Below the pieces are notes generated by a model. That model was given only the letters and a program-made list of their open reading frames with translations. It was not told where the DNA came from and did not search any database. From Pseudomonas sp. NCCP-436 (lineage in GTDB: Bacteria > Pseudomonadota > Gammaproteobacteria > Pseudomonadales > Pseudomonadaceae), in contig NZ_BPLZ01000018.1 in the NCBI RefSeq assembly GCF_019656335.1, positions 1 to 64,000 of the forward strand: a DNA stretch of 64,000 nucleotides, read 5' to 3'. Below are positions 21,491 to 31,756 of this stretch, one piece after another. The position numbers were made by a program, and so were the translations under genes. Position 1 is the stretch's first letter. The number at the start of each line of letters is the position of its first letter.

Positions 21491-22642
21491 TCAGTTTCGA
21501 TTGGCAACAGCCAGAGGCGTTTGTGCCTCGCTGCTCAACTGGCGCACGGCAATGTAACGCTCGCTACGCCGCGTACGATCCATGACCTGTCCGACCAACT
21601 GGCCACAGGCGGCATCGATGTCGTCACCGCGGGTGGTGCGCACCGTGACGTTGTGCCCGGCCTTGTGCAACAGATCCTGGAAACGGCGGATAGCGTTATT
21701 GCTCGGTCGCTCGTACCCGGAAAAGGGGAATGGATTAAACGGAATCAGGTTGATCTTGCAAGGTACGTCAGCCAGAAGTGCGATCATCTGCTCAGCATGC
21801 TCGGGCTGATCATTGACACCCTTGAGCAGGGTGTACTCGACAGTCAGCACGCGCTTCTCGCCAAGACGGGCGACGTAGCGCTTGCAGGCAGCCAGCAGAA
21901 CATCCAGCGGGTACTTCTTGTTGATCGGTACCAACTGGTTGCGCAGTTCGTCATTCGGTGCATGCAACGACAGCGCCAAGGAAACGTCGATCACCTCGCC
22001 CAGCTTGTCGATCATCGGCACCACGCCGGAGGTCGACAGGGTAACCTTGCGCTTGGAAATACCGTAGCCCAGGTCGTCCATCATGATCTGCATGGCGGCT
22101 ACGACATTATCGAAATTCAGCAGCGGCTCGCCCATGCCCATCATCACCACGTTGGTGATGGCACGGTCGATCTTGGCCGGCACGGTGCCGAAGGATTTGT
22201 TGGCGATCCATACCTGGCCGATGATCTCGGCAGCGGTCAGATCGCTATTGAATCCCTGCTTGCCTGTAGAGCAGAAGCTGCAATCCAGCGCACAACCGGC
22301 CTGCGAGGACACACACAGGGTGCCACGACCGTTCTGCGGAATGTACACCGTCTCCACACAGCTACCGGATGCCACTCGCACTACCCACTTGCGTGTGCCA
22401 TCGGCAGAAATATTCTCGCTGACTACTTCAGGGCCGCGAATCTCGGCACAGGCCTCGAGCTTCTCGCGCAAGGCCTTGCCGACATTGGTCATGGCGGCGA
22501 AGTCATCGACACCAAAGTGGTGAATCCACTTCATTACCTGGCCGGCACGAAAGCGCTTCTCGCCGATGGACTCGAAGAAACGCTCCATTTCCGGCTGGGT
22601 CAGGCCCAGCAGGTTGACTTTGCCGGCAGGGATAGTGGTCAT
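21491..22642 (-). CDS. rlmN: Dual-specificity RNA methyltransferase RlmN
   Basis: This 383-residue radical-SAM enzyme methylates C2 of A2503 in 23S rRNA and A37 in some tRNAs. The cluster motif is C117-x3-C121-x2-C124 in [16 protein letters not shown]. The methyl-carrying cysteine ([15 protein letters not shown]) is near the C-terminus. AGGTG precedes the ATG. It starts 28 bases after ndk and probably shares its transcript. Confidence 0.97.
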   Translation of the reverse strand: MTTIPAGKVNLLGLTQPEMERFFESIGEKRFRAGQVMKWIHHFGVDDFAAMTNVGKALREKLEACAEIRGPEVVSENISADGTRKWVVRVASGSCVETVYIPQNGRGTLCVSSQAGCALDCSFCSTGKQGFNSDLTAAEIIGQVWIANKSFGTVPAKIDRAITNVVMMGMGEPLLNFDNVVAAMQIMMDDLGYGISKRKVTLSTSGVVPMIDKLGEVIDVSLALSLHAPNDELRNQLVPINKKYPLDVLLAACKRYVARLGEKRVLTVEYTLLKGVNDQPEHAEQMIALLADVPCKINLIPFNPFPFSGYERPSNNAIRRFQDLLHKAGHNVTVRTTRGDDIDAACGQLVGQVMDRTRRSERYIAVRQLSSEAQTPLAVANRN

Positions 22643-22670
22643 GGTTTCACCTCAGACTCATTCGCAGCAA

Positions 22671-23102
22671 TCAGCGAATGCGCTCGCACAGCTCGGTAGC
22701 AGAGAAGAAGTAAGCGATCTCGCGGGCAGCCGAAGCTTCGGAGTCGGAACCATGCACGGCGTTCTCGTCGATGGAAACGGCGAAATCGGCACGGATGGTG
22801 CCCGGCGCGGCTTCCTTCGGGTTGGTAGCGCCCATCAGCTCACGGTTCTTGGCAATGGCGTTTTCGCCTTCGAGAACCTGAACGATCACCGGGCCGGAAG
22901 TCATGAAGGCAACCAGATCCTTGAAGAAGCCACGCTCGCTGTGCTCGGCGTAGAAACCGGCTGCTTCACGTTCGGACAGTTGCACCATCTTCGACGCAAC
23001 GACGCGCAGACCGGCCTTTTCGAAGCGAGTGGTGATCTCACCGATGACGTTCTTGGCAACGGCGTCGGGCTTGATGATGGAGAAGGTACGTTGAACAGCC
23101 AT
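22671..23102 (-). CDS. ndk: Nucleoside diphosphate kinase
   Basis: This 143-residue cytoplasmic enzyme exchanges gamma-phosphates among NTPs and dNTPs. The phospho-accepting histidine is His117 in [16 protein letters not shown] at the N-terminus and the Kpn loop are intact. It lies downstream of the isc cluster, from which a clear terminator (23142-23164) separates it. It therefore either has its own promoter between that hairpin and 23102 or relies on read-through. Confidence 0.98.
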   Translation of the reverse strand: MAVQRTFSIIKPDAVAKNVIGEITTRFEKAGLRVVASKMVQLSEREAAGFYAEHSERGFFKDLVAFMTSGPVIVQVLEGENAIAKNRELMGATNPKEAAPGTIRADFAVSIDENAVHGSDSEASAAREIAYFFSATELCERIR

Positions 23103-23141
23103 GTAAGACTCCAGAAACTTGAAGGTTAAAGCAAAAAATTA

Positions 23142-23164
23142 AACCCGCGAATTATACGCGGGTT
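23142..23164 (-). terminator. Rho-independent terminator of the isc operon
   Basis: Perfect 8-base stem AACCCGCG 23142-23149 / CGCGGGTT 23157-23164 with a 7-base loop. Leftward it is followed by TTTAATTTTTTG. It lies about 90 bases after iscX and 40 bases before ndk. Confidence 0.85.
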
Positions 23165-23252
23165 CTGTAGCAGCAGCCACAGCCGACAGGCCGAGACTGC
23201 AAGCAAAAGCGTCGAACACGGCACGACCAGTCATCGCCGCACCGCCCTCGCC

Positions 23253-23450
23253 TCAGAGCTCCTCGATCCAGGCCGCCTGAATGGCTTCGAGAACCTTCTC
23301 TCCGCCACGTTTGGGATCATCGGAAAATTGCGGAAGCTCGACGACCCAACGGTGCAGATCGACGAAATTCACATAACGCGGATCGACATCAGGCCGGCTT
23401 TCACTCAGCTCGATGGCGATGTCCTGCACATCCACCCACTTCAGACTCAT
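23253..23450 (-). CDS. iscX: Fe-S cluster assembly protein IscX
   Basis: This 65-residue acidic protein matches IscX (YfhJ): MSLKWVDVQDIAIEL, DPRYVNFVDL and the AIQAAWIEE end. IscX binds IscS and iron and tunes the rate of cluster synthesis. It lies 15 bases after fdx and closes the isc operon. Confidence 0.95.
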   Translation of the reverse strand: MSLKWVDVQDIAIELSESRPDVDPRYVNFVDLHRWVVELPQFSDDPKRGGEKVLEAIQAAWIEEL

Positions 23451-23465
23451 ATCGGCTCTCCGTGC

Positions 23466-23807
23466 TCAATGGGGCGCTTCGGCCGCGTGGTTGAGAGAAT
23501 ACTTGGGAATCTCGATGGTAAGGTCTTCCTCACCCACAATGGCCTGGCAGGCCAGGCGCGATTGCGCCTCAAGCCCCCACGCCTTGTCCAGGTAGTCCTC
23601 TTCCAGCTCATCGGCTTCATTCAGCGAGTCGAAGCCTTCACGCACGATGCAGTGGCAGGTGGTGCAGGCACACACACCGCCGCAGGCGCTCTCCATCTCG
23701 ATATGGTTGGCGTGCGCCAGTTCCAGGATGGACACCCCCGGTTCGGCTTCCACTACCAGCCCCTCCGGGCAGAAGCGTTCATGAGGCAGAAAAATCACCT
23801 GCGGCAT
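23466..23807 (-). CDS. fdx: ISC [2Fe-2S] ferredoxin
   Basis: This 113-residue adrenodoxin-type ferredoxin has cluster ligands Cys42, Cys48, Cys51 and Cys87 in ACGGVCACTTC and LACQ, plus the extra Cys46 known in E. coli Fdx. It donates electrons for sulfur reduction on IscU. It starts 3 bases after hscA. Confidence 0.96.
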   Translation of the reverse strand: MPQVIFLPHERFCPEGLVVEAEPGVSILELAHANHIEMESACGGVCACTTCHCIVREGFDSLNEADELEEDYLDKAWGLEAQSRLACQAIVGEEDLTIEIPKYSLNHAAEAPH

Positions 23808-23810
23808 CAG

Positions 23811-25676
23811 TTATTCCTCGATCTCGTTCAGATTGCGCCCGGCCAAGGCGGCTTTCACCGTAGCATCCAGACGCCGGGCGGCAAAGGCATCGGTAACCTG
23901 CGACAGTCGCCGAGTCTGACGCTCGATTTCCTGTAGGTCACTGCTTTCGAGCAGCTCGCGCAGCATCTGCATCTGCAGCTCGATCGCCTTGCGCTCTTCG
24001 CTATCGAGCAGACGCTCGCCATCGATCTGCAACGCACCTTCCACCGCCTCCAGCAGACGACGAGCCTCGACCTGCTGCTCGCGCAGGGCTCGGGCAGCCT
24101 TGTCGTCGCCGGCATTCTGGAAGGAGTCCTGCAACATGCGGGCGATCTCACCATCAGTCAGACCATAGGAAGGCTTGACCTGAATGGTCGCTTCAACACC
24201 GGAGCTTGTCTCACGGGCCGATACACTGAGCAGGCCGTCGGCATCGACCTGAAAGGTCACACGGATCTTCGCTGCGCCGGCCACCATCGGCGGAATGCCG
24301 CGCAGCTCAAAACGCGCCAGCGAGCGGCAGTCGGCGACCAGCTCGCGCTCCCCCTGCAGCACATGGATCATCATGGCCGTCTGGCCATCCTTATAGGTGG
24401 TGAACTCCTGTGCACGCGCCACCGGAATAGTGGTGTTGCGCGGGATGACCTTCTCCATCAGCCCGCCCATGGTCTCCAGACCGAGCGAAAGCGGTATCAC
24501 GTCCAGCAGCAACAGCTCTTCGCCATCGCCACGACGGTTACCTGCAAGGGTATCGGCCTGGATAGCGGCACCAATGGCCACCACCTGATCCGGGTCGATA
24601 TTGGTCAACGGAGTACGACCAAACAGTTCACCGACCGCCTCACGCACCCGCGGCACACGGGTCGAACCTCCGACCATGACCACCGCGCTTACCTCATCCA
24701 GCTCGACACCGGAATCGCGCACAGCACGCCGGCAGGCCTTCAGGCTACGCGCCACCAGAGGCTCTATCAGCGCCTCGAATTGCACACGCGAGAGGCTACT
24801 CTGCCACTGGCCGTAGCACACCGGTGTGGTTTCCGCGCTGGTCAGCGCCTCCTTGGCGGCACAGGCTTCCTGCAGGAGACTGCGCTGGGCCGCCGGATCC
24901 AGATCCTGCGACAGGCCAGCCTGACGGACAATCCAGTCGGCGACGGCATGATCGAAATCATCCCCACCGAGCGCCGTATCGCCACCAGTAGCCAGCACCT
25001 CGAAGACCCCACCGGTCAGGCGCAGGATGGAAACGTCGAATGTTCCGCCACCAAGATCGTAGATCGCCACCACACCTTCGGCCTTCTGATCCAGACCATA
25101 GGCCACCGCAGCAGCGGTAGGCTCGTTGAGCAGACGCAGGACATTCAGGCCGGCCAGACGCGCGGCATCCTTGGTGGCCTGGCGCTGGGCATCGTCGAAA
25201 TACGCCGGCACCGTGATAACAGCCCCGACCAGTTCGCCGCCAAGCGTCTGCTCGGCGCGCAGGCGCAGCGCCTTGAGGATCTCTGCCGATACCTCGACTG
25301 GACTTTTCGGCCCCTGCACCGTTTCAATAAACGGCATGTGCGATTCCCCGGCCGTGAAACGGTAGGGCAACTGCTCGCCCAACTGCTGCACATCGGCGAT
25401 ACCCCGCCCCATCAGGCGCTTGACCGACATCACGGTATTGAGCGGATCACGCGAGGCTGCCGCCCGGGCAGAACGACCAACCTCGACACGGTCGGAGTGG
25501 TAACGCACCGCTGACGGCAGAATGATCCTGCCATCAGCATCGGCCAGCGGCTCGGCAAGACCGCTGCGCACCGCAGCAACCAGCGAGTTGGTAGTGCCCA
25601 GATCGATCCCCACCGCCAGCCGACGCTGGTGCGGTTGCGGGCTCTGTCCTGGCTCGGCAATCTGCAATAAGGCCAT
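23811..25676 (-). CDS. hscA: Fe-S cluster Hsp70 chaperone HscA
   Basis: This 621-residue Hsp70-type ATPase shows [14 protein letters not shown], the phosphate 2 motif [14 protein letters not shown] and the [17 protein letters not shown] motif, then a substrate-binding domain. It binds the LPPVK motif of IscU and releases clusters with HscB. The start is ATG 25676 ([11 protein letters not shown]); a 14-codon upstream extension is open but lacks support. Confidence 0.96.
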   Translation of the reverse strand: MALLQIAEPGQSPQPHQRRLAVGIDLGTTNSLVAAVRSGLAEPLADADGRIILPSAVRYHSDRVEVGRSARAAASRDPLNTVMSVKRLMGRGIADVQQLGEQLPYRFTAGESHMPFIETVQGPKSPVEVSAEILKALRLRAEQTLGGELVGAVITVPAYFDDAQRQATKDAARLAGLNVLRLLNEPTAAAVAYGLDQKAEGVVAIYDLGGGTFDVSILRLTGGVFEVLATGGDTALGGDDFDHAVADWIVRQAGLSQDLDPAAQRSLLQEACAAKEALTSAETTPVCYGQWQSSLSRVQFEALIEPLVARSLKACRRAVRDSGVELDEVSAVVMVGGSTRVPRVREAVGELFGRTPLTNIDPDQVVAIGAAIQADTLAGNRRGDGEELLLLDVIPLSLGLETMGGLMEKVIPRNTTIPVARAQEFTTYKDGQTAMMIHVLQGERELVADCRSLARFELRGIPPMVAGAAKIRVTFQVDADGLLSVSARETSSGVEATIQVKPSYGLTDGEIARMLQDSFQNAGDDKAARALREQQVEARRLLEAVEGALQIDGERLLDSEERKAIELQMQMLRELLESSDLQEIERQTRRLSQVTDAFAARRLDATVKAALAGRNLNEIEE

Positions 25677-25721
25677 GGTCTTCTTGAAATCATCAGGCGG
25701 GCTGTCACTGCAACCCACAGG

Positions 25722-26243
25722 TTAATCGTCGAGGCGCTCTTCGAGTTGGCGCACTTCCTGAGCGAGCTTGTCGAGGAACTGCATCCGGCGCATCAAGCGC
25801 TCAGCCTCCTCGCGCCGGGCATCATCATCCCAGCACTGCGCAAAGCTCTCATCGAGCTGCTCCTGAACAGCCTTGAGACGCCTCTTGAAGGCTGCCACCC
25901 CGGCCAGATCCCCTTCATCCTGCAGCTCCTCCAACTCCTCTCGCCACTGCATCTGCTGCAACAGGAACTGCGGATCCTGCACCGTGACTTCAGCCGGCAG
26001 CTCAGGGCCGCGCAACGCCAGCAGATAGCGGGCCCGCTGCGAAGGTGTCCTCAGGGTGTGATAGGCCTCATTGAGGCTGGCCGAACGCTCCAGTGCCAGA
26101 CGTCGCTCACGTTCGTCAGCGTCGGCAAAACGATCCGGATGCACCTGACGGGCCAGCTCGCGATAGCGTGTGGCCAGCTGCTCGAGATCGATGCGAAAGC
26201 CCGGCTGCAGGTCGAACAGGGCAAAATGACAGGGACTACCCAC
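25722..26243 (-). CDS. hscB: Co-chaperone HscB
   Basis: This 173-residue J-domain protein carries the HPD motif in [11 protein letters not shown] and the C-terminal three-helix bundle that binds IscU. It stimulates HscA ATPase. It lies between iscA (9 bases away) and hscA (45 bases away). Confidence 0.96.
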   Translation of the reverse strand: MGSPCHFALFDLQPGFRIDLEQLATRYRELARQVHPDRFADADERERRLALERSASLNEAYHTLRTPSQRARYLLALRGPELPAEVTVQDPQFLLQQMQWREELEELQDEGDLAGVAAFKRRLKAVQEQLDESFAQCWDDDARREEAERLMRRMQFLDKLAQEVRQLEERLDD

Positions 26244-26252
26244 GCGCGCGCC

Positions 26253-26576
26253 TCAGACGTTGAAGCTTTCGCCGCAGCCGCATTCGCCACGCACGTTGGG
26301 GTTGTTGAATTTGAAGCCCTCGTTGAGGCCTTCGCGGACAAAGTCCAGCTCGGTGCCATCGAGGTAAACCAGGCTCTTGGGATCGATGATCACCTTGACG
26401 CCATGGCTCTCGAATACCTGATCCTCGGCCGCCAGCTCATCAACGAACTCGAGCACGTAGGCCAGCCCGGAGCAACCGGTGGTACGCACGCCGAGACGGA
26501 TTCCCTCACCCTTGCCACGCCCCTCAAGGGAGCGCTGGACATGGCGCGCAGCAGCTTCAGTCATGGTGATGGCCAT
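26253..26576 (-). CDS. iscA: A-type Fe-S carrier IscA
   Basis: This 107-residue protein has the three conserved cysteines of A-type carriers: TTGCSGLAY and GECGCGESF. It accepts clusters or iron and passes them to apoproteins, especially [4Fe-4S] enzymes such as IspG. It lies 13 bases after iscU. Confidence 0.96.
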   Translation of the reverse strand: MAITMTEAAARHVQRSLEGRGKGEGIRLGVRTTGCSGLAYVLEFVDELAAEDQVFESHGVKVIIDPKSLVYLDGTELDFVREGLNEGFKFNNPNVRGECGCGESFNV

Positions 26577-26589
26577 TGCAAACCTCGTA

Positions 26590-26976
26590 TCAGAGCAAGC
26601 CTTTCTTCTGCTTGTAATCGCGCACGGCAGCCTTGATGGCGTCCTCGGCGAGTACCGAACAGTGGATCTTCACTGGCGGCAGAGCCAGCTCTTCGGCTAG
26701 CTGGGTGTTCTTGATCGCCTCGGCCTCGTCCAGGGTCTTGCCCTTCATCCACTCGGTAGCCAGCGAGCTGGAAGCGATGGCCGAGCCGCAGCCGTAAGTC
26801 TTGAACTTGGCGTCTTCGATCACGCCCTGCTCGTTGACCTTGATCTGCAGGCGCATCACATCGCCGCAGGCCGGCGCACCGACCATGCCGGTGCCGACAT
26901 CCGGATCCTCAGCATTCAGCTTGCCGACGTTGCGCGGGTTTTCGTAGTGGTCGATGACCTTGTCACTGTATGCCAT
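26590..26976 (-). CDS. iscU: Fe-S cluster scaffold IscU
   Basis: This 128-residue scaffold has cluster ligands Cys37, Asp39, Cys63 and Cys106 ([26 protein letters not shown]) and the HscA recognition motif LPPVK at 99-103. All match E. coli numbering. It lies 43 bases after iscS. Confidence 0.97.
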   Translation of the reverse strand: MAYSDKVIDHYENPRNVGKLNAEDPDVGTGMVGAPACGDVMRLQIKVNEQGVIEDAKFKTYGCGSAIASSSLATEWMKGKTLDEAEAIKNTQLAEELALPPVKIHCSVLAEDAIKAAVRDYKQKKGLL

Positions 26977-27019
26977 GGTGCTAGTCCTCTCTCATCAGGT
27001 GCCGCTTCTTCGGCAGCTA

Positions 27020-28234
27020 TTAGTGTGCTGCCCATTCCACGGAGGAAAGGTCGACACCTTCTTTGTACATGTCCCACAACGGCGACAGCTCACGCAACTT
27101 GTCTACCGCCTCGCGAACCTTGGCAGCCGCGTAGTCGACCTCTTCCTCGGTGGTGAAACGACCGAAGGTGAAGCGGATCGAGCTGTGCGCCAGTTCGTCA
27201 TTGCGCCCCAGCGCGCGCAGCACGTAGGACGGCTCCAGGGAAGCCGAGGTGCAGGCCGAGCCGGACGATACGGCGAGATCCTTGAGCGCCATGATCAGCG
27301 ACTCACCCTCAACGTAGTTGAAACTCAGGTTGAGGTTGTGTGGTACACGAGCTGTCAGGCTGCCATTGACGTACAGCTCCTCCATACCTTCCAGTTGGCG
27401 GTAGAAGCGGTCACGCAGGGCTGCGATACGCTGATTCTCAGCCGCCATTTCCTCCTTGGCGATGCGAAAGGCTTCGCCCATGCCGACGCACTGGTGCGTA
27501 GCCAGGGTGCCGGAGCGCATGCCACGCTCGTGACCACCACCGTGAGTCTGCGCCTCCAGACGCACGCGCGGCTTGCGGCGTACGTAAAGCGCACCGACGC
27601 CCTTCGGCCCGTAGGTCTTGTGCGCGGAGAAGGACATCAGGTCGACCTTCATCTTCTCCAGATCGATCTCCACCTTGCCCGTGGACTGCGCCGCATCCAC
27701 GTGGAACAGCACGCCGCGCGAGCGGGTCAGCTCACCGATGGCAGCGATATCGTTGATAGTGCCGATCTCGTTATTGACGTGCATCACCGACACCAGAATG
27801 GTGTCCTCACGCAGCGCCGCCTCGACCATGGCCGGAGTGATCAGACCATCCTCACCCGGTTCCAGATAGGTGACCTCGAAGCCTTCGCGCTCAAGCTGAC
27901 GGGTAGTGTCCAGCACCGCCTTGTGCTCGATCTTCGAGGTAATGATGTGCTTGCCCTTGCTGCTGTAGAAGTGCGCCACACCCTTGATGGCCAGGTTGTC
28001 GGACTCGGTGGCACCGCTGGTCCAGACGATTTCACGCGGATCAGCGTTAACCAGCTCAGCCACTTGCCGACGGGCATTCTCTACTGCCTCCTCGGCCTTC
28101 CAGCCGAACACGTGGGAACGTGACGCCGGGTTACCGAAGTTGCCGTCGACCAGCAGGCATTCACTCATCTTCTGCGCAACACGCGGATCCACCGGCGTGG
28201 TTGCGGAGTAGTCGAGATAAATAGGCAATTTCAT
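27020..28234 (-). CDS. iscS: Cysteine desulfurase IscS
   Basis: This 404-residue PLP enzyme removes sulfur from cysteine for Fe-S clusters and tRNA thiolation. PLP Lys206 lies in [12 protein letters not shown] and the persulfide Cys328 in SSGSACTS, matching E. coli positions. The start is ATG 28234 ([14 protein letters not shown]); the seven-codon upstream extension is not supported. Confidence 0.98.
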   Translation of the reverse strand: MKLPIYLDYSATTPVDPRVAQKMSECLLVDGNFGNPASRSHVFGWKAEEAVENARRQVAELVNADPREIVWTSGATESDNLAIKGVAHFYSSKGKHIITSKIEHKAVLDTTRQLEREGFEVTYLEPGEDGLITPAMVEAALREDTILVSVMHVNNEIGTINDIAAIGELTRSRGVLFHVDAAQSTGKVEIDLEKMKVDLMSFSAHKTYGPKGVGALYVRRKPRVRLEAQTHGGGHERGMRSGTLATHQCVGMGEAFRIAKEEMAAENQRIAALRDRFYRQLEGMEELYVNGSLTARVPHNLNLSFNYVEGESLIMALKDLAVSSGSACTSASLEPSYVLRALGRNDELAHSSIRFTFGRFTTEEEVDYAAAKVREAVDKLRELSPLWDMYKEGVDLSSVEWAAH

Positions 28235-28264
28235 TGGGTTTCTCCTATCAGGCAAACGCCCTGC

Positions 28265-28756
28265 TCACTCGATGGCAGACGCTTCAATCTTATCCGGGTG
28301 CGGCGTCCTGCCATTGCAGCGGCGCTTGTCCTGGCGCAACGCGACCTCTTGAACCTCATGACGCGCCACCAGATCGGCCAGACTGATGCCACTGAGAAAC
28401 TCATGGATTTGCTGGCTGAGATCGCACCACAGGTGATGGGTCAGGCAGGTGTCGCCGGAATGGCAGCCCCCCTGTCCCTGACAGCGGGTGGCATCCACAG
28501 ACTCGTTGACCGCATCGATCACCTGAGCCACCTGAATCCCCCCCATATCGCGCGACAACTGATAGCCGCCGCCCGGACCTCGCACACTGGAGACCAGATT
28601 GCCGCGCCGCAACTTGGCAAACAGCTGCTCCAGATACGACAGAGAGATACCCTGCCGCTCCGAGATATCGGCAAGGGAGACCGGCCCATGCTGCGCATGC
28701 AGCGCCAGATCAAGCATGGCGGTAACAGCGTAACGGCCTTTGGTGGTCAGTCGCAT
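28265..28756 (-). CDS. iscR: Fe-S sensing repressor IscR
   Basis: This 163-residue Rrf2-family regulator starts [18 protein letters not shown] at ATG 28756. The [2Fe-2S] ligands Cys92, Cys98, Cys104 and His107 ([18 protein letters not shown]) match E. coli IscR. Holo-IscR would bind the two type-1-like sites upstream and repress the isc operon when clusters are plentiful. A shorter C-terminus than some homologues is within the normal range. Confidence 0.97.
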   Translation of the reverse strand: MRLTTKGRYAVTAMLDLALHAQHGPVSLADISERQGISLSYLEQLFAKLRRGNLVSSVRGPGGGYQLSRDMGGIQVAQVIDAVNESVDATRCQGQGGCHSGDTCLTHHLWCDLSQQIHEFLSGISLADLVARHEVQEVALRQDKRRCNGRTPHPDKIEASAIE

Positions 28757-28787
28757 GGTTCTACCACGAATCACTGAGTTGTCGCGG

Positions 28788-28816
28788 AGTATGCGATTTC
28801 CGAGTATTTAAGTCAA
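28788..28816 (-). promoter_or_regulatory. iscR promoter (-35/-10)
   Basis: On the minus strand TTGACT (28811-28816) is followed after 17 bases by CATACT (28788-28793). The start codon is about 31 bases further. The -35 element lies within the downstream IscR-like site, so bound IscR would block RNA polymerase. Confidence 0.75.
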
Positions 28817-28820
28817 CTAT
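28796..28820 (-). promoter_or_regulatory. Type 1 IscR-binding site, promoter-proximal
   Basis: The minus-strand sequence begins ATAGTTGACTTAAATACTCG and ends GAAAT. It fits the known type 1 consensus (ATA..YYGACT..WW..AGTCRR..TAT) closely and resembles the E. coli iscR promoter sites. It overlaps the -35 element. Confidence 0.8.
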
Positions 28821-28845
28821 AAGGCCGATTGATTTAGTCGGAATT
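28821..28845 (-). promoter_or_regulatory. Type 1 IscR-binding site, distal
   Basis: The minus-strand sequence contains CCGACTAAATCAATCGG, a near match to the same consensus, abutting the proximal site. Tandem sites are the arrangement described for E. coli iscR. Confidence 0.7.
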
Positions 28846-28892
28846 ACTCACTCAAGGGCGGCCGATCATAACAAAGACCGACCAGTCCCGCA

Positions 28893-29672
28893 TCAGGCTG
28901 CCGGCTTGCCGCCCTGATCCTTGCAGACCTCGGCAAAGTCTTCATCACGCAGCGCCGGCAGATCCTTGGCGCGGTAGTCGCAGTCCAGCGACGCCAGCGC
29001 TCGACTGACGTCTTCCAGACGCCCATCGACCGCCTGCAGATGATCAAGCAACTGACCGATCGCCCGCGCTACCGGATCCGGCATATCCGGACCGACACCA
29101 TAGGCATCGAAGCCAATCTTTTCAGCCATAGCCTGACGCCTGGCCTCCTGCTCATCGGTGGACTTGACGATGATCTTGCCGGGAATTCCCACAGCAGTCG
29201 CACCAGCCGGCACAGCCTTGGTCACCACGGCATTGGAGCCGATTTTCGCGCCGGCGCCGACGGTGAACGGCCCGAGCACCTTGGCGCCCGCCCCCACGAC
29301 CACGCCGTCCTCCAAAGTCGGGTGACGCTTACCCTTGTTCCAGCTGGTTCCACCCAGCGTCACCCCCTGATACAGAGTCACGTCGTCACCAATCTCGGCA
29401 GTCTCGCCGATGACGATACCCATGCCATGATCAATAAAGAAGCGCCGACCAATCTTGGCACCCGGATGAATTTCGATACCGGTCAACCAGCGACTGAAGT
29501 TGGATACCACCCGTGCCAGCCACTTCCAGCCCGAGCACCACAAGGCATGCGCCACGCGGTGCAACCAAACCGCGTGCAGCCCCGGATAGCAGGTCACCAC
29601 CTCGAAGGCATTGCGCGCCGCCGGATCACGGTGAAAGACGCTCTGGATATCTTCTCGCATGCGCTCAAACAT
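28893..29672 (-). CDS. cysE: Serine O-acetyltransferase
   Basis: This 259-residue protein makes O-acetylserine from serine and acetyl-CoA, the entry step to cysteine, whose sulfur feeds IscS. The hexapeptide left-handed beta helix runs through [26 protein letters not shown] repeats (with the catalytic His-Asp region) and ends in [13 protein letters not shown]. It overlaps the trmJ stop by 8 bases, so is translationally coupled. The adjacent iscR promoter follows downstream. Confidence 0.95.
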   Translation of the reverse strand: MFERMREDIQSVFHRDPAARNAFEVVTCYPGLHAVWLHRVAHALWCSGWKWLARVVSNFSRWLTGIEIHPGAKIGRRFFIDHGMGIVIGETAEIGDDVTLYQGVTLGGTSWNKGKRHPTLEDGVVVGAGAKVLGPFTVGAGAKIGSNAVVTKAVPAGATAVGIPGKIIVKSTDEQEARRQAMAEKIGFDAYGVGPDMPDPVARAIGQLLDHLQAVDGRLEDVSRALASLDCDYRAKDLPALRDEDFAEVCKDQGGKPAA

Positions 29673-30453
29673 CAGACTTCCCCTGCTTGTGAGGCTCCCC
29701 GCGAACGGCCTTCTCGGTCTCAGTGAGAATGCCGCGCAGGATATTCATTTCCAGTTTGCTCACCGCACTGCGTCCATATAGACGACGCAGCCTGGCCATC
29801 AGGTGCCGCGGCTTTTGCGGATCAAGGAAACCGATCATCGCCAGCACACGCTGCAAATGGCCGTAGAACGATTCCAGCTCATCAGCCGTGGCCAGCTGCG
29901 AATTGAGCATCGCCGTAGTTTCCAGCTTCTCCACCTTGGTTGGCAGAGCCTGCAGCGCCAGCCAGGCCATACGCACCTCATAGACCAGCACCTGTACCGC
30001 TGCTGCCAGGTTCAATGAGCTGAACCCGGGATCGGTGGGAATATGCACGTGGTACTGACATCGCTGCAGCTCTTCATTGGTCAGCCCCGCATACTCGCGC
30101 CCAAACACCAGTGCGACTTCGCCACCACTGGCCGCATGTTCACAACTGCGCGCACCACACTCACGCGGATCGAGCAGCGGCCAGGGAATACGCCGATCCC
30201 GAGCACTGGTACCAATCACCAGACTACAACCAGCCAGCGCCTCTTCGAGACTACCAACCACCCGAGCCGCATCCAGCACATCGGTAGCCCCAGAGGCGCG
30301 CGCCACTGCCTCGCCACTCGGAAAATCCTCGGGCTCGACCAGCACCAGCCGCGACAGCCCCATGTTCTTCATCGCCCGCGCCGCACCACCGATGTTGCCC
30401 GGATGACTGGTACCAACCAACACCACGCGAATATTGTCCAGCAACACAGACAC
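29665..30453 (-). CDS. trmJ: tRNA (cytidine/uridine-2'-O-)-methyltransferase TrmJ
   Basis: This 262-residue SPOUT methyltransferase modifies position 32 of tRNAs. Motifs [35 protein letters not shown] and the [15 protein letters not shown] knot are present. The start is GTG 30451-30453 with a weak ribosome site. It heads the leftward trmJ-cysE pair and is divergent from suhB across 137 bases. Confidence 0.94.
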   Translation of the reverse strand: MSVLLDNIRVVLVGTSHPGNIGGAARAMKNMGLSRLVLVEPEDFPSGEAVARASGATDVLDAARVVGSLEEALAGCSLVIGTSARDRRIPWPLLDPRECGARSCEHAASGGEVALVFGREYAGLTNEELQRCQYHVHIPTDPGFSSLNLAAAVQVLVYEVRMAWLALQALPTKVEKLETTAMLNSQLATADELESFYGHLQRVLAMIGFLDPQKPRHLMARLRRLYGRSAVSKLEMNILRGILTETEKAVRGEPHKQGKSDV

Positions 30454-30590
30454 TCTCAGCTACGTACAGGGGGCAGCGATTTTACCCAAGCCCCCCCCGC
30501 AATGCCACGTATAGCTACAGACGCCCCTTCATCCATAACGCTTTTCTGCTAACATGAGCGGCTTTCTTTAACGTCCCAGGTGAACCACCC

Positions 30591-31406
30591 ATGCAGCCCA
30601 TGCTGAATATCGCCCTGCGCGCCGCCCGCAGCGCCGGTGAAATGATCTTTCGCTCCATCGAGCGCCTGGATGTCATCTCGGTCGACGAGAAGAGCGCCAA
30701 GGACTATGTGACCGAAGTGGACAAGGCCGCCGAGCTGATGATCGTTCAGGCAATCCGCAAGGCCTATCCCACCCACAGCTTCCTCGGCGAAGAGGGTGGT
30801 GTTCTCGAAGGCAGCGGTGAAGGCGCCGACTATCAGTGGATCATCGACCCACTGGACGGCACCACCAACTTCATTCGCGGCGTACCTCACTTCGCCGTCA
30901 GCATTGCCTGCAAATACCGTGGTCGCCTGGAGCATGCCGTGGTACTGGATCCGGTTCGTCAGGAAGAGTTCACTGCCAGTCGCGGACGTGGCGCCGCACT
31001 CAACGGCCGCCGCCTACGCGTCAGCAACCGCAAGAGTCTGGAAGGCGCGCTGCTCGGCACCGGTTTCCCGTTCCGTAACGACCAGCTCGATCACCTGGAA
31101 AACTACTTGGGCATGTTCCGCAGCCTGATCGGCCAGACTGCCGGCCTGCGCCGCGCCGGCGCTGCAAGCCTCGACCTGGCCTACGTAGCAGCCGGGCGCT
31201 ACGACGCCTTCTGGGAGTTCGGTCTGTCCGAGTGGGATATGGCGGCCGGCGCCCTCCTGATCCAGGAAGCCGGCGGCCTGGTGAGCGACTTCAGCGGCGG
31301 GCACGACTTCCTCGAAAAAGGCCAGATCGTCGCTGGCAACACCAAATGCTTCAAGGCCGTACTGACTGCCATCCAGCCGCACCTGCCGCCGTCGATGAAG
31401 CGCTGA
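30591..31406 (+). CDS. suhB: Inositol-1-monophosphatase family protein SuhB
   Basis: This 271-residue protein has the Mg-dependent phosphatase motifs EEGG, IDPLDGTTNF and WDMAAGALLIQEAGG. In enterobacteria SuhB joins rRNA antitermination complexes; in P. aeruginosa it affects virulence gene expression. AGGTG lies before ATG 30591. It is monocistronic, ending at a perfect hairpin. Confidence 0.95.
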   Translation: MQPMLNIALRAARSAGEMIFRSIERLDVISVDEKSAKDYVTEVDKAAELMIVQAIRKAYPTHSFLGEEGGVLEGSGEGADYQWIIDPLDGTTNFIRGVPHFAVSIACKYRGRLEHAVVLDPVRQEEFTASRGRGAALNGRRLRVSNRKSLEGALLGTGFPFRNDQLDHLENYLGMFRSLIGQTAGLRRAGAASLDLAYVAAGRYDAFWEFGLSEWDMAAGALLIQEAGGLVSDFSGGHDFLEKGQIVAGNTKCFKAVLTAIQPHLPPSMKR

Positions 31407-31424
31407 CATCCAACTGCTTTGCAC

Positions 31425-31456
31425 AAAATGCCCGTATCGCCCGATACGGGCATTTT
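31425..31456. terminator. Bidirectional terminator after suhB
   Basis: A perfect 14-base stem, AAAATGCCCGTATC 31425-31438 and GATACGGGCATTTT 31443-31456, closes on a 4-base loop with A and T tracts on both sides. It starts 18 bases after suhB. Confidence 0.9.
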
Positions 31457-31756
31457 CGTTTCAGCCCCCAACAAACCGGCAGCAAGACCGGACGAATGAC
31501 ATCGTCCGCCTCCAGCGTTCGGGCCTCCCCATTACGCGCATACCGTCATGCACTCGCCCCTCCCTCTAAACCGCGCCTTGCGCAATCTCCACGCCATCTG
31601 TGTACGACAGTCGAGAGATAAGGCATCAGTGATACTTGCGACAGGTTACTCCGGACAAAAAGCGCCCAAAACAATGATGGCCCTTTGACGGCTAGTTCGA
31701 GATTGCCAATACTCTGGTCTGACTGACGCTGTAAGCATCCACATAAGGAATCTCCC
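31457..31756. other. 300-base intergenic region before bifA
   Basis: No gene or RNA is recognised here apart from the promoter candidate near 31685-31713. Short open frames lack ribosome sites. Confidence 0.5.
31685..31713 (+). promoter_or_regulatory. Candidate sigma70 promoter of bifA
   Basis: TTGACG (31685-31690) and AATACT (31708-31713) are 17 bases apart, leaving about a 35-base 5' leader before the TTG start. Both hexamers are good but not perfect matches. Confidence 0.55.
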
